Below, one piece after another: positions 12,781 to 28,191 of a DNA stretch of 64,000 nt (its first letter is position 1; each line of letters starts with the position of its first letter). The position numbers were made by a program, and so were the translations under genes. The notes under the pieces were generated by a model. The model searched no databases, was not told the origin of the DNA, and saw nothing but the letters and a program-made list of their open reading frames with translations. This DNA is from Paraspadella gotoi (lineage: Eukaryota; Chaetognatha). The stretch lies in the NCBI GenBank assembly GCA_051294375.1, contig CM119265.1, forward strand, positions 17,714,403-17,778,402, written 5' to 3'.

Positions 12781-13557
12781 AGTACGTCTATTGGGATACT
12801 GTGTGCAAAATCATTTTAATAATTACTTGCATTTAAAATATTGCATAATAATAATGCATTGTATAATATTGTATTGTAATATAATATTGTATAATATTGT
12901 AAAAAAAATTTTAACGTCTAATATAGTAAAACAAGTAATCTTGCAATTTTGCATAAAATTTAGTTCAGTGATTTGTTCAGAACCGATTCTCGGTCAGAAA
13001 AACGGGGATAGCATTTTCTAATATGAAGACTTCTGTAATATATATAATATAATAATTATTATAATAATAAACAAAGTAAAGAGACAGACTGACTAGTAGT
13101 GACTACTATAGGGGAAGGTAAACAAACGAGAAAACAAAACGTAAACAAACGGTGCGAAAAGGATTGGAGCGCATTTGCATTTTGCAGTCCGGACCGTCTG
13201 TTCTTAAAGTGAGTGCCGTCTCAATGCAGAGGTTCTTCAAATGTTAAAAGCAAAGAACGCTGAAAGAAGTTAGAAAACTTTGCAAGTTTTGTCAAAAATT
13301 ACAAAAAATTAATTATTTACCCAAGAAAAGGTCTCATTTTTATCTCGCAAGTTCGTTCCGGACTGAAGCTGTTTTTTTATCCACCGGTTCTTCCTTTTCT
13401 TCCTCGACGACGATGACGATAAAAGCGACGGTAATCGTGAGTCCGCAACTCAAAATAAAAATCGCTACCGCAATTTTTCTTTCATCCTCTTTCCAGACTC
13501 TCATCGTTTGTATTCTCAAATCGTCTTTCTAATCTCTCCCTTTTTCTGGAGACTATT

Positions 13558-13588
<31 letters not shown>

Positions 13589-13759
13589 GGCGCCATCGAT
13601 CGAGTCTTTTTCTTCAGTCTCCCTTCTTTGAAATCTTTGTGCCACTCGGACGTCATTCCGTCTCCTTGACGACCGTCTTCTTCGCCATTTTTACTTACTT
13701 TCTTTTTAATTGGAGATTTTTAATAATAAATCCATTTGTGTCTACGTAAATTTAGAGAA

Positions 13760-16198
13760 ATGCCTACTCCGACCAACCGAACACTGGCGCCGCGATTTTC
13801 ACTGTGCTCGCGCGTGGCCGACCCATTGAGCTGGGATCGTTTGGCACCGAAGTTTTCGAATCCGCGGCGCTTATTGCCAGGTCTTGGCGCCGTTGCGTTG
13901 CTATGCGTCGCCGGGATTGGGGTCAACGTCGTCGACGCCGGAATCTCTCGTCGATTAGAAGATCGACGCGTGGGCATTCTCGTGCGATCATTCGCCAGGA
14001 TAGACGCTGCAGTGTTGGCGTGCGTGGCTCCACAAGCTGTTCTCCTCGGCGTTTCGGTAGTAACATTAAATTGGCTGTTACCATTAGAGAAATTAAAATT
14101 GTCGCGGCAATGTTCCTGCTCTTTTTTAGCATTTTGAATTAAGAATCGAAAAATAAAACTTAAATATCGAAAAACTTTAGCCTCTTGTCATTCATCTGAA
14201 CTGTCTCATTTATATATGACAAAAAATATGAGTACTATGCAAAAGAAAATTCGTAGTCCAAAAAAATGTTTCCTTCTTTTTTATATTTTATATTTCCAGT
14301 TTTTTTTTTAAATTTTTTTAGTATATATTATATATGTATATATTAAATAAATTTACGCTTTTGAGAATGAATCTTTTTATTCAGTCCCATTTACCTATAA
14401 AAAATGTCTTAGACTATGATTCATATTCTGAAATGAACTAATTAACCGCGACAATTTTTTTATTCCATCATGGCATTTTTTTTTTTATTATTTCTGTTGT
14501 TTTTAGTCGATGACGGACTCGGCCTGGATCAAAGGCCCGCTTGGTTTCAGCTCTTGCTTGACAGAAATCGCAACGAGCGTGGTTGCATTCTCCACTCTGG
14601 CGGCTGCCATCACCGCCGCGGCCGAAGCCTATCGACTAGTCAGCCGTCAGGAAAGACAATCACCGGCCGGTAAGGACAAAGCACTAACAGAGGCCTGTAG
14701 TCGGGCATTGCCTAGGTTCACCCCGCCTAGAAACATGACGCTTTCAGTTGTGACCCGGTGGCTCATTGAGTAAAGCCATCAACTCATGACCACTAGGTAC
14801 CGGGTTCAATCCCAACCCGGTACCTACCCTGCGGGAAGCGTGAGGACGGCCGTAAGCCGCCTTGGGGGCATGGCAAACCCTCAAGCCTGGTTCCAAGCCC
14901 AGGGACCCGTTCCATGGCTGCTAGAGGGGGTTATAGAAGTTACGGACAGTCATCTTCAGCCCACGTAGCGCCTTATCCACACTGGTGTGGATAAGGCGCT
15001 TACGGCCGTCCTCACGCTTCCCGCAGGGTAGGTACCGGGTCAGGCCTGCGAAAGTAAAATTATGCCGATTTTATATCAAATAATGAACAATTTTACGAAT
15101 AAACTTCTTTGTAAAAATTAGTACATAATTGCTCGGTTGTCTTAAGAAAATCAATATATCCGTGCAAAATAACTTCCAGTTCCCCCCCGTCCCGTTTCGC
15201 AGACAGCCTTACTTGTTACTCGGCCACTTTTGCTCTCGTCGCCTTATTCGCCGCCTTTTCCTCTGCCTGTTTCAAGTTCGTATTCTTATCTCTCTGCGAC
15301 CACGCCGCCTCCGCCGCCGATCTCTACCGCTGCTTTGTCATTGATCAACTCACCTACTGCGTTATATTCCAGGTCAGTGAGCGTAAATTAAGTCAATATC
15401 ATCAAAAGCGTTTAACTCAAACACAATCTTCAGGCGGCGCCTCTCGCTTTCGTGGCGGGACTAGGAGTCGTCGTGGCCATACAGCGGAAGCGCGCCAAGA
15501 TGGCGGCGGCGCATGAGGACTTAGCCGTTTCCTTGGAGACGGCGCAACCGTCGACGGAGGAGTGGAGGAACTCTAAGACGACTCAGAGTTTGTTTTTGCT
15601 GTACGCCGTCACCCAAACGCCAGTGGCTGCCGTCGACGTCTTTCTCGCCATCTTTCCTGCCGTCGACGACGGGCGATTAAAGCGTAACGTCGATTTCGAG
15701 GTGCGAAGATAAGCAAAACGCGTTATTAAATTTGAAATTAGGCGATATAAATTCCCTTATTAAAATATTTCGTTCAAAAATTATCATGGGATACGAAGTC
15801 ATTTCGGGAGCCGTCAAAGCTCAAAGCATTTATAAATAAAAATGTATAACGAGAGCAGAGGCCAGTCACTCGGTCAGGTTTTGCGAGAGTGATTTTCACG
15901 GCGTTAATGTAACCCAATGGGATCTCAGTATATATCTTCATAACTTAATATATTAAGAGATTATTTCAACAAATTATTTCAGTTGCTTGCCGTCATCTCC
16001 GCCCTTCTAATCGTCCTCAACTCGTCCCTCAAGTTTCTCCTTTTTTGTCAATTCGACCCGAGATTTCGCCTCCGGTTCATTCAACGTTTGCGGCAATCGG
16101 GGCGAGACTGCCTCGAACGGTTGACCCTTCGAGGACGCGGACAGGGAGTCAGAGAGATCATGGTCGAACAGGAAAGGGAGGAGCAAGAAGAATTATGA
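13760..16198 (+). CDS. Class A (rhodopsin-like) 7TM receptor, FMRFamide-receptor-like
   Basis: Exons 13760-14056, 14507-14669, 15203-15372, 15434-15700 and 15983-16198; every junction keeps phase, giving 370 residues, normal for a class A receptor. Seven hydrophobic segments are visible: TM1 around LGAVALLCVAGIGVN, TM2 AAVLACVAPQAVLLGV, TM3 beginning at the Cys of SSCLTEIA and ending EAYRLV (a DRY-like motif), TM4 in exon 3, TM5 LAFVAGLGVVVAI followed by a basic loop, TM6 SLFLLYAVTQTPVAAVDVF, and TM7 LLIVLNSSLKFLLFC, which stands where NPxxY usually is. NSSxxF in TM7 is typical of FMRFamide- and related peptide-receptor groups, so a peptide ligand is an inference. EAY for DRY and the weak TM6 motif are unusual. 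An ATG at 13760 gives TM1 directly after a short N-terminus. Confidence 0.75.
14757..15040 (+). mobile_element. tRNA-derived SINE with a long fold-back arm, in intron 2 of the GPCR
   Basis: A box-like sequence (GTGGCTCATTGAG, 14757 on) and a perfect B box (GGTTCAATCCC, 14803-14813) identify a tRNA-type pol III promoter. Downstream, 14815-14863 is the reverse complement of 14993-15040 except for one missing base. Just inside the right arm sits a perfect 15-bp hairpin (14968-14982 with 14985-14999, 2-base loop). The head is an ordinary tRNA-SINE. The inverted tail suggests a second fragment inserted in reverse or template switching. Confidence 0.75.
15042..15063 (+). repeat. Solo end of the GGCGAAAGTAAAA repeat family
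   Basis: Matches the terminal sequence of the telomere-motif elements at 29971-30175 and 33186-33387. It directly abuts the fold-back SINE. The opposite end is not seen. Confidence 0.5.
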
Positions 16199-16219
16199 CT
16201 GTACGTAATTATTGAGCGG

Positions 16220-17163
16220 GAATAGAATAGATTAGAATAGAATAGATTTATTCAAGAAGGACGGGCCGGGGGTAGGCCATGGGTCGCAGTTACAAATAAT
16301 CACAGACAGGTTTACAATTAATCACAGCATAACGAGAACAATAGTTATCATCGGAAACAAGTTTAGTCAAAGTATTACGGCACCAAACAGGTGAAAAGGA
16401 ATTTTCAATCCATTTCTAAATCCGTATCTTTTACTGTAGTCTGTAATTTAATATTTTCATAACTCTTTTCAAATACAAACAGTATCCTATACAAAGAAAA
16501 CAGAGTTAAATCTGAAATTTTAGAACAGAACAAAAAATTTTTACAAAGGATAATTATTAGGTACTTCACTTAAAAATTCGAAGGGACATATTGCCCTTCT
16601 GCTCGCCCTAAAATCGTTCATGTTTTCAATGTATTTAGGTAAAAGGGCCGTTTTTTCAATCAAACCTCGCATTTGCAAATGTGCCCTCTTAATTATTCTA
16701 ATACGCAATGGTTCTAAACCCAAATAATCCAAAACTAAGAAATTTGACATTGATCTTGGTACATTAGATATACTTTTTAAAAATCTAAATTCAACTGTCT
16801 CTAATTTATTCCATAGAGAGTTAGAAATAGTACAAAAACAGCACATGCTATATTCTAACAGTGAAATAACGAATACCTTATAAAGTTCTAACATAATTTT
16901 ACTACTCAGATATTTATATTTAAATCGTAATTTAGACAATACTCCACATCTCTGTATCATACGTTTACATAAATTATTAATGTGAGTATTCCACTTTAGT
17001 TTACTATCGAAGGTAACGTCTAAAAAAATTGCTTCCTGAACAAATAATTCTAAGTCCAGACTACCGAACAACGCTCTTCGTCTCCTTGAAAAAATAATTG
17101 ACATTTATCTGGAGCTAATTTAAGGCGCCATTTACTGCACCACCTCTGGATCGCGGGAAACTT
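16220..17163 (-). mobile_element. 5'-truncated, frameshifted non-LTR retrotransposon (3' end of reverse transcriptase)
   Basis: On the minus strand, 17163 onward reads the reverse-transcriptase tail motif WCSKWRLKLAPDKC. A frameshift then leads into a 187-codon frame (17104-16541) with the usual jockey/CR1-like C-terminal region: FDSKLKWNTHINNL, then ISLLEYSMCCF and RFLKSISNVP. No endonuclease or RT catalytic region remains. The element ends in an AATAG-type simple repeat at 16220-16247, a common LINE 3' tail. It lies 22 bases past the GPCR stop codon and may supply part of its 3' UTR. It is dead. Confidence 0.85.
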
Positions 17164-18742
17164 GACTGGAGCTTTTTGTTTGCCGTTGTACAGTAATTTT
17201 TCTGATAAATTATGCCAGATGCCAGGAATGCATACGAATATATCGACGAAACAAAAGGTTTTTCTGGCACTACGAATTAATAAGTGACGTATGTATAGTT
17301 AGAACGCATATATGTAATCGGTTCAACCAACATAAAATAAAGCTATCTTGCCCGTTTGCCTAGTAACTATTTATATTAAGCTTTTAAAACTTTTGTCCTT
17401 TTCAAGTTAATGTTGAATGAAAAACGAATAACTAATTTAAATTGTTAAAACTGGAATCACTGTTATGTAGAGATTTGCGCATAAAAGTGATTAAGTTAGA
17501 TATTTTTATCAAAAAAAAAACACAAAAAATAATGAGACGGTAGTGAAAAAACTGATTTCTATTTCTTTTTGGTATGCGTCGTTAAATTAAAAAAATTACA
17601 AAGTAAAGCGGAACCATTATACAAGACTACTCAAACTAAAATAAATCGAGTGAAAAAAATTTCTGACTCTTAAAATGAAATTTAGACAAATCTATGTATA
17701 AATATATGAAATATGAAGGACATTTGATAATAATGAAATGTAAAAACGCAAGGTTCGCATAAAATACTACTAGAAATTAATAATAATCTCAATTTCAAGA
17801 TAACAGACGCCTTTGTTTACCAATGAAACAATTTCCTCACGTAGAAAATAAAGTTTAGTCAGTTAAGATGAGATCTTTAAGTTTTAGAGACACGTATTAT
17901 CATATAACCAGAGCTGTACTGTTTCTAAATTTAAACGTTGACATGCCGTTCTAAAATTGGGAGAGATCTCTACGTGGCAGACATGCAAATGAACAAGTAT
18001 AAGTCATTTCATTCATATATTAAATTATAGTTGGCGTAATGCCCCCAAAAGGTATTTGGTCAGAGTTGAGTTTGACTTATAACTGATGAAAAAAACCTTT
18101 TCAACGTAATTAGTGCTCAAATATTTCCTACGTGTTTACGTGTTTACCCCGGTCGGCGAAAGTAAAATTTTACCTTTATTATTTTGGTTAACCTTTTTTC
18201 AATATTTCGTTATAGGTAATTCTCAAGTAATTTTGCAACTTTCATAATTATTTTTTGTCCCGACTGACAGAAATAAACCTAACGACAGAAACACGTAGTT
18301 GCTGATACTGACGTACAGAAACAGACAGAAGTCACCGCATCAGCCGTGCGTGACAAATACATTAAAAACAATAACGGCAATTAAAAAACCTATTATAAAA
18401 GGGGTGTCAGGTGAGTAAACGAATATTCACGCTAAATATTTATCATTTGGTATTCGATCTTAAATGCTTATACATTTACGATATGCAGAGTGAGAAGGCG
18501 GAAAAACGAAAGGGAGAGAAAGAACCACACATGAAATGAAGTTTTTTTTTCTTTCAAGTTATAAAAACGGAAAAAAGAGAAGTCACAGACCGAGGTTATA
18601 TGAGAGATATAAAAAATTAGATAGTAGTTACGATTAGAGTACGAAAAATGGAATCGAGGAATCGGAAATTATTGTTTCTTCACGCTGACGAAGGACCTTT
18701 TCTCGAAGTCGCCCCGCAAGCCGGAGGTCACTTGGCCAAGGC
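17164..18742. other. AT-rich intergenic region
   Basis: No coding region is recognised. A solo repeat end lies at 18147-18174. The last few hundred bases before 18743 are expected to be the calmodulin 3' UTR. Confidence 0.6.
18147..18174 (+). repeat. Solo end of the GGCGAAAGTAAAA repeat family
   Basis: Reads CCCCGGTCGGCGAAAGTAAA, the same as the ends of the elements near 30.0 and 33.2 kb. Confidence 0.65.
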
Positions 18743-21655
<2,913 letters not shown>

Positions 21656-24515
21656 TTAAATCCTGTCAAGTTGAAAACCGGCAGGAAGCAGGATGTAAGT
21701 GGTTCCATCCTGTATAGTGTCAATGGGAAGCAGCGCATTAGAAGAAAGGGTAATCGGAGCTTGAGTCAGCGACGATATTTCAATGTCCTCTTCAGTCGGG
21801 GCAATCAATTGAGGAGCCACGTTGACGAAAGACACACTAAAAATAAACGAAAAGAAGAATCTTGAAGATCGATTCAAAAGTTCAAAACCCACGGACGGTT
21901 TTATCAAAATTGAAATAAATAAATGCAGAATCTACGAGTTACACAATACACAGAGTCAAATGTCATCAAAAGTAATTAACTTACTCCGATTGGGAAAAGT
22001 CGTGGCTTTCAGAAATAGGAGCGAGAGTGATGGACGACCCAGAGTTGGTGAAGTTGCCGGGAAAAATGTCCGGGAGATCATGTTGAAACCTGGATTCGAC
22101 AGTCGGGACCAACGAACCCATCGGCATCGCAGCGGAGCTTCTTGCTTTTGCACGCCACTTGCCTATTCTGGGGGCGGGAGAACTGGTGGCTGGTGAATTG
22201 AGCGCGGTTTCTGAAGAGACGTCGTCAAGAGCAAGTCTGGGTGCCGCAGCAGGAACCGAAACTTCTGGGGCAACGCGGGAAGCGGTGGATGACGGAAATG
22301 AAGTGGATCCATCGGTTAAGGAAAAGATGGTTTGAGATGTTAACGATTCGACCATCGAATCAAGGATAGAAGATGCAGGATTATCGCTGGACACTGCGAC
22401 GTTTTTCAAGTCACCAGATGGCAATTTGACTACTTTCTTGGGAAGCGAGGGAGCTCCGGCTACGGCGCAGTGCTTTTTCTTCGCGTGATTAATGAGACTA
22501 TGAAGTTGAGAGAAGCTTTGCGGGCAGTCGCGGCATTGAAGGCGAACGCTGGTGTGAAGTTTTGAATGAACCGTCAGATTTCTCTTAGACTTGAATAACT
22601 TTCCTGAATAATATCAAATATATATATTTAATAATCGGGCCGCATCTGAAAAAGAAAACTCAACTTTTCCGGGCATACCGCATTGTTGGCATGGAAAACG
22701 AACACCCTTGTGAGTGACCTCGACGTGGTTTTTCAACTTGCGAACCTCAGTGAATTCAGCCTCGCAATTGTCGCACTTGACTTTGCGCTTCTCGTGCACG
22801 ATGTTAAAATGAGAAGTCAATTGAGCTTTAAGCGGGAATTTCTTGTCGCACCTTGGGGCCGTACATGCGAAATTTCTACCACCGTGCACGCTGCGTCGGT
22901 GCAGTTTCAAATAATTTTCGCTGAAGTTTTGTCCGCAATCGGGGCAAGGAACTTTATCGCAAAGGCCGTCGTGTTTGACGCGGACGTGGCGTCGGAGGGC
23001 ATTGGCCTTCGCGAATGTTTGGTCGCATTGAGTGCAAACAAAATCAAACTTTTTGTCGTGGACAATCTTGACGTGGTCGCGAAGAAGAAACATGTTGCAA
23101 AACTGCTTCGGACACAACTGGAAAGAAAAGATTGGTTCATGAGTTGAAATCTTTGTAGTAATCGATAAGTTTAAGTTTCGGAAAAAATCCGCGCTACTAA
23201 AAGACGTGGCTATACTTACGATGACGTATTTGGCTCAAGAGAAAACGAGAGAGAAAAAGACATGTTTAGGACAAAAGCGCGGGGGAAAAAATCAATGAAA
23301 ACGATGACACTTAAGTAGAAAAACAGTAAAAAACCGTAAAGGAAAGTTTTCAAGAGCGTGAATCATCATATGAATATGAAGCTCGCCAACTTACTTGACA
23401 TTCATGTTTAACTCCCGAGTGTACGCGCGTTCGGTGATCCTCCATTACCCACCGCGTACTGAATCCCTTCGCGCAATCTGGGCATTTCACAGCGCCGCCG
23501 CGGTGAGCCGTCGTCACATGGACGCGCAAATAGGCCGCGCGGGAAAACTTTTTACCGCAGATACGGCAAACATGTTTTTTGTCACCGTGGACGGACAAAA
23601 CGTGAAAGGCAAAGGTATAAAAGTCAGCTTTTAAGGTTTTATTGCATAGGCGACAATGGATGCTCTCCGCCGTTTGCTTTTCCTCTCGCCATCGAGCCAA
23701 GTTTCTGTCGTCGCCGACGGCTTGAGAGATGAGCGCTACCTCGGTCGCCAATCGCTCGTCGGTCTCGTCCCAGATGCCGCGATTCAGCACCAGATAGCGA
23801 AAGGCGGGTCGACCGCGACGCCGGCGAAGCTGTCTCGTGGCATCGTCTGCGGGACGGTAATCGTCGTCGTTAGTCGTCTGGTTTTCGTTCACGATGTAGT
23901 CATCGTCTTCGACTGCCGGATCATGACGACAAAACTCCTTGGAGGAGAATTCCTGGCGGTCGACGAGTGCACCGTCGACGCCTTGCAACTTACGAACTGG
24001 AAAAAGCGGACGATCACATTTCCAGTCGGTAGATTTAGAATTTCCGTAGAGTAGATCCTCGTGTAAATACTATTAAATTTAAAATGAATAACGTTGATAA
24101 CGAGAGCGACCGGGGCAAGTACTGGATCATACGCGAAAACGAGACCCGCCTGCATCATTCCTCGAAAGCCGCAGTCGATGTCGTCTAATACTTTGAGCAC
24201 GGGCGCCATCTTCTCGATACCGCGGGTCTTTCCCCAGGATCTTTCAAGGACTCGGTTCGTTTCGCGCCGGAGTAAAATAACAAGAGCTTGGATTCGTTCG
24301 AGGAAGTCGGATGTCGCCTCAAACAACTTTGTAAAGCGCTTGTCGTCTAGTTTTTGGGAGATCGAGAGGCGCTTCCCGTCATGCTCAATCCATGAAGGGT
24401 TAAGTTCGTCGACGTCGAGGTTGCAGGAGACGTCGCCATCTCCCGGTCCGACGGAAGACGGGATAATGTCCATGCCAAAAGAGCCGACCGACTCGCTGGA
24501 TAGCTCGGTCGACAT
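21656..24515 (-). CDS. C2H2 zinc-finger protein with about ten fingers
   Basis: Exons 24515-24071 (donor less certain), 23996-23395, 23117-22679, 22603-21985 and 21836-21656 give about 761 residues with phases matching at every joint. The finger array runs from IHCRLCNKT to HSLINHAKKKH: ten C2H2 units, one with a longer Cys spacing (CTAPRCDKKF). Two fingers are cut by introns: CQ|LCPKQF and CQQCG|KLF. The N-terminal 150 residues have a helical, non-finger region (ATSDFLERIQALVILLRRE) of unknown fold. The C-terminus is Ser/Ala/Pro-rich, ending ILLPAGFQLDRI. It is probably a nuclear DNA-binding regulator. No orthologue was recognised. The start is 130 bases downstream of the POLD2 stop on the same strand. 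Confidence 0.85.
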
Positions 24516-24644
24516 GTTTCAGTTCAGCTCACATATTTTTCAGAATCGCTAAAATTAAACAATAACGTAAAAAAAAAGGATCAATTAATATGACCCATAA
24601 AATGGCGTCGAACCTTCGTTGGCACTTTAGTGATCGATAACCGA

Positions 24645-27297
24645 TTAGTTCTCTTCCTCTGGAAATTCCAGATCTTCAAACGAAACGGACGAGCAGGTCA
24701 AAGTCCGCAGATCGACCAGGACGGCTGTCTTGGACTTCGTGAAATCGGGAACCGTAACGCACAGCGTGCCTTCGCTTCCTCGACCCGTATCACCCGGCAC
24801 CCAGCAACTCGAGAACTTGTCGCAATTTCCGGCAAAATAGACGTCGGGAGCAGACTCGATGACAAAGGGGTCGCGATCCAAAAAGGGGTAGCACCCGAGT
24901 GTGTCGGGCGCCGTGGGAGCAACGTGGCGCCAGTTAAGCGTGAGTCGCAACGTCTCCAGGGGGTCTTCAATGGTGGAGCACTTTAGAACGTTAGCTACGT
25001 TTTGCCCCGATGTGCCTAAAACGAACCGGTCGGCTACGAAGGCGTAGAAAGGATTGGGGCGAGTGTGAAAACCCGTGCCTCGTCCGCTCTCCGGAAAAAG
25101 GCAAGCGTGAAGTGGCTGTTGGGGCCACAAAAAAGTAGCGGGGTCGGATTCGCCGGGAAGGAGATCCAAGTCGACTGAGGCGGTCAAAGGCCGAAGCCAC
25201 TCGTCGGCCGCTTTCACAGCATCGAGAGATTCTAAAGGCAAAAAAATCAAGGTTAATGAGAACTGCTTGAATTACAACGCATATGCCATATGTATCGTAA
25301 TTGCAGTATACCTTGGTTGGTTCGTTTTTGACGAAATTTTTGGCCCATTGCCCAATCTTTTTCCTGCGTGTCTTTAGATATGGTGTTTCCAGCGACAATA
25401 ACACGGACAATTTGAGATGACTTCATTTGTAGAGAAGGATCACCAGCGTCGCCTACATTACGAAAAAATTGAAATAAAAGATTTAACAGGTTCTTTGGGC
25501 AAAACAGTACGTATTTACCTTGTACGCTACCTCTAATCTAATTTTTAATAATTGTGTACAAATAAATTGTGTACTATTAACTGATACGATTTGGTTGATA
25601 TTTGATCATTTCATTAATTAGAAAATTCCCTGACGTTTATGTTCCTATATAACAAATTGAGATTACTTTTCATCAAAACAACTGGTGCGCTTGCGTTCCA
25701 GGAGCTTTTTTTGGAGAATTTTTCCCCCTCTTATTTGATAATTCAATTTCAAACTAATTGTGAATAAAATTGAGACGAATATTATAATTTCTTTTACATT
25801 TATTATTTAGTAAAATGTCTTGGGAGCATGCAAAAAAATTATCATTAATATATTTCAAGCGCATGCCAGATCAATGTGATTTTCCAATTTTTTTAAAGAT
25901 TAAATTTTTATTTTCTATTTTTTAACTAAAAAAAACTATCAAATGGAAAGGGCTCGTCATTGTGGCTGTGAAAAAGTTTTGACATTCTGATTGCTCAGAC
26001 ACATACTTTAATGTCTATATTTGTAAGATGAACCGACATTTTCAAACATATCATTTTTGTTCATAAAAATATATCTTATAACAGGAAGGTCCGATTCAAA
26101 TGCCAAAAATTTGCTTTTTTGAAATTCGACCATGCCATTGATGAGCACATAATTAAGAAAGTAAGCAAGCTGGACTTGTAAAACTAAAGCTTGTTCAAAA
26201 TAGTTTCTTTGTTAGATGAATACATTTTTAGAAAATGTTATACATTATATAAATTATATATTATATGGTATACAATTTTATTTATATGAAAAAAATTAAT
26301 TGCATTATGCATATTGAATGTTCCCCACCTAAACGAAGAAAGAATAGGAATAAATTATTCCTAAAAAATACGATACTAACCGGTGATGAATTCAGACAGC
26401 ATATCTCGTGAAAAAATCGCATCGGGGTTTTTCCCGCCGAAGTTGAGACCAGAGACGAGTAACAATAGCGGCGCTCTTTCTTCAGAGTCCTTAGAAGCGG
26501 CGGCGCCCGGCCTTGTCTCCAAAAAAGACGGGGTAGACAAATCAGAGCGCTGACCGAGCGTCAAGTAATCTTCCACAACGAAACGCCCACTTTCGTCTTT
26601 AGCTTCCTCGCCTTATAAAAATTTAACCAATAGGTGACGATAAACAATTATACATTATACTATTAGGCCAATATAACATTTAATTTAACATATAATATTT
26701 ACGTAAAATCTTTTATTTTTCTAATACTTGAAAGCACCCACCCACGACCGCGATGGTGACGCCTGTGACAAAATCTCTAACATCGATGTTCCCAGTTAGC
26801 GGAATGCGTTGCACTTCATCTTCGATGGATAGAGCGTCGGTCTCGTCAGCGGCGAAGCGCTTCCTCGGTGGCATCGGTGGCTGAAGGTGATAGTCCTCGC
26901 TGACTTCGGCCAAGATGCTAGGCCGCAGCGTCATCCTACGATGAAGAGTCCCAACGAGGACGCAACGACCTGCGTTCTGTATCTGGTACAGCTTCTTCAC
27001 AGGGACCTCTGGGTTTAAAACAAAACAAAAAATACCTAAAACACCTTTTCTCAATACGAGCTTACGTCAAAATAACTTACCCCATTTTCTTGCCGCGATT
27101 TCTGTCAATTTTGGTCCAACCGTTTCCAGTCGTTTGACATACAAAGAGGCGAATTGCTTGTTATAGTTTCTGTCAACGGCCGAGAGGAGGAATCGATCTG
27201 AGACGTCCTGGAATTTATGACTCCGACGGGGGAGAGCGTCGAAAGAAGAAGGTGGTGCAAGTAGCGGGCATTTCGTCGCCATGGCGACAGAGGGCAT
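24645..27297 (-). CDS. POLD2: DNA polymerase delta subunit 2 (p50/B subunit)
   Basis: Exons 27297-27081, 27008-26742, 26611-26381, 25452-25312 and 25231-24645 give 480 residues; the human protein is about 469. This is the B subunit that bridges the catalytic subunit and the small subunits of the replicative polymerase delta in the nucleus. Visible family motifs: an OB-fold region with GTLHRRMTLRPSILAEVSED, DEVQRIPLTGNIDV and RFVVEDY. The inactive calcineurin-like domain has LLLLVSGLNFG, RVIVAGNTI, LLPGESDPATFLWPQQPLH, LGTSGQNV and APDTLGCYPF. The C-terminus ends in an acidic tail. A second in-frame ATG at 27282 is an alternative start. Confidence 0.97.
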
Positions 27298-28191
27298 GTT
27301 TTCTTTTAAAACAAGGCTCGGGTCACTTTATATCAAAAAGGCAGCAGCGAAAACATAATAAAAGTTTTTTCATAGACGTTGCGTTAATTTCGAATACAGA
27401 AACGGCCAAGAGAGAGAGAGAGAGCGAGCGAAAGAGAATCTTAAACTTGAACACGAAACTCGAGAGTAATTTACAGGATAAACTAGATAAAAACAATTAT
27501 GCAGACTATTAGCCCTGCGCAGAATATTTTCTTCCACCCCCCCCCAACTTTTTTGTTCGTAATAAACGGTGATAACGGACGCAAGCTCTACTTTAAAATG
27601 AGGTTTCTTCCGAAGGGAAGGACTTTCGATGGAACCAACCACTACTGAATAACCGAACTGCTAAATGTAAGAAAAAAGTTACGACGAAAAACGAAACGCC
27701 AAGAGGAACAGGTTTCCTAAACAGTAAGGGATTTGATTATACAATTTTGGTATCACAATTAGTACATAAACATCGGAAGCTCTCATTTACAAGGGCAAAA
27801 CCAACAATTTTTAAAAAACCCAACCGATTTAACGTTCCCGTTAGAGAGTTATAAGACGGTAATTTGTAAAATGATTGTTTACGAAAAGTGTTAATCTTAA
27901 ACTATTGATGAAGATGCTACCTTTTCTTTACGTTTTCACCTTTATCAGCAAAGAATTATTGAAATGATTCTAAAGCTACTATAACCGTCTTATGACCCCC
28001 TCAAAATTTTTAAAAAAACGCTAAGCCATTTGTAACGCATAGTAAATTGGAGCCCCTTGCTGCAAAAAGAAAACCAGTCAGTAATCAACGCATGGGCGAA
28101 GTGAAAAACGCTACTTAAAATGAGTAGTCGGGCGAAAATTGTCCACCGTAGCGGAGGGTGGTTGGCCAAGAACTTTGCTGCATCCGTTGCT
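27298..28191. other. Intergenic region between POLD2 and NTF2
   Basis: It should contain the POLD2 promoter and NTF2 3' UTR. The open frames here look like chance; a short GA tract lies at 27411-27424 and a C run near 27.53 kb. Confidence 0.5.
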
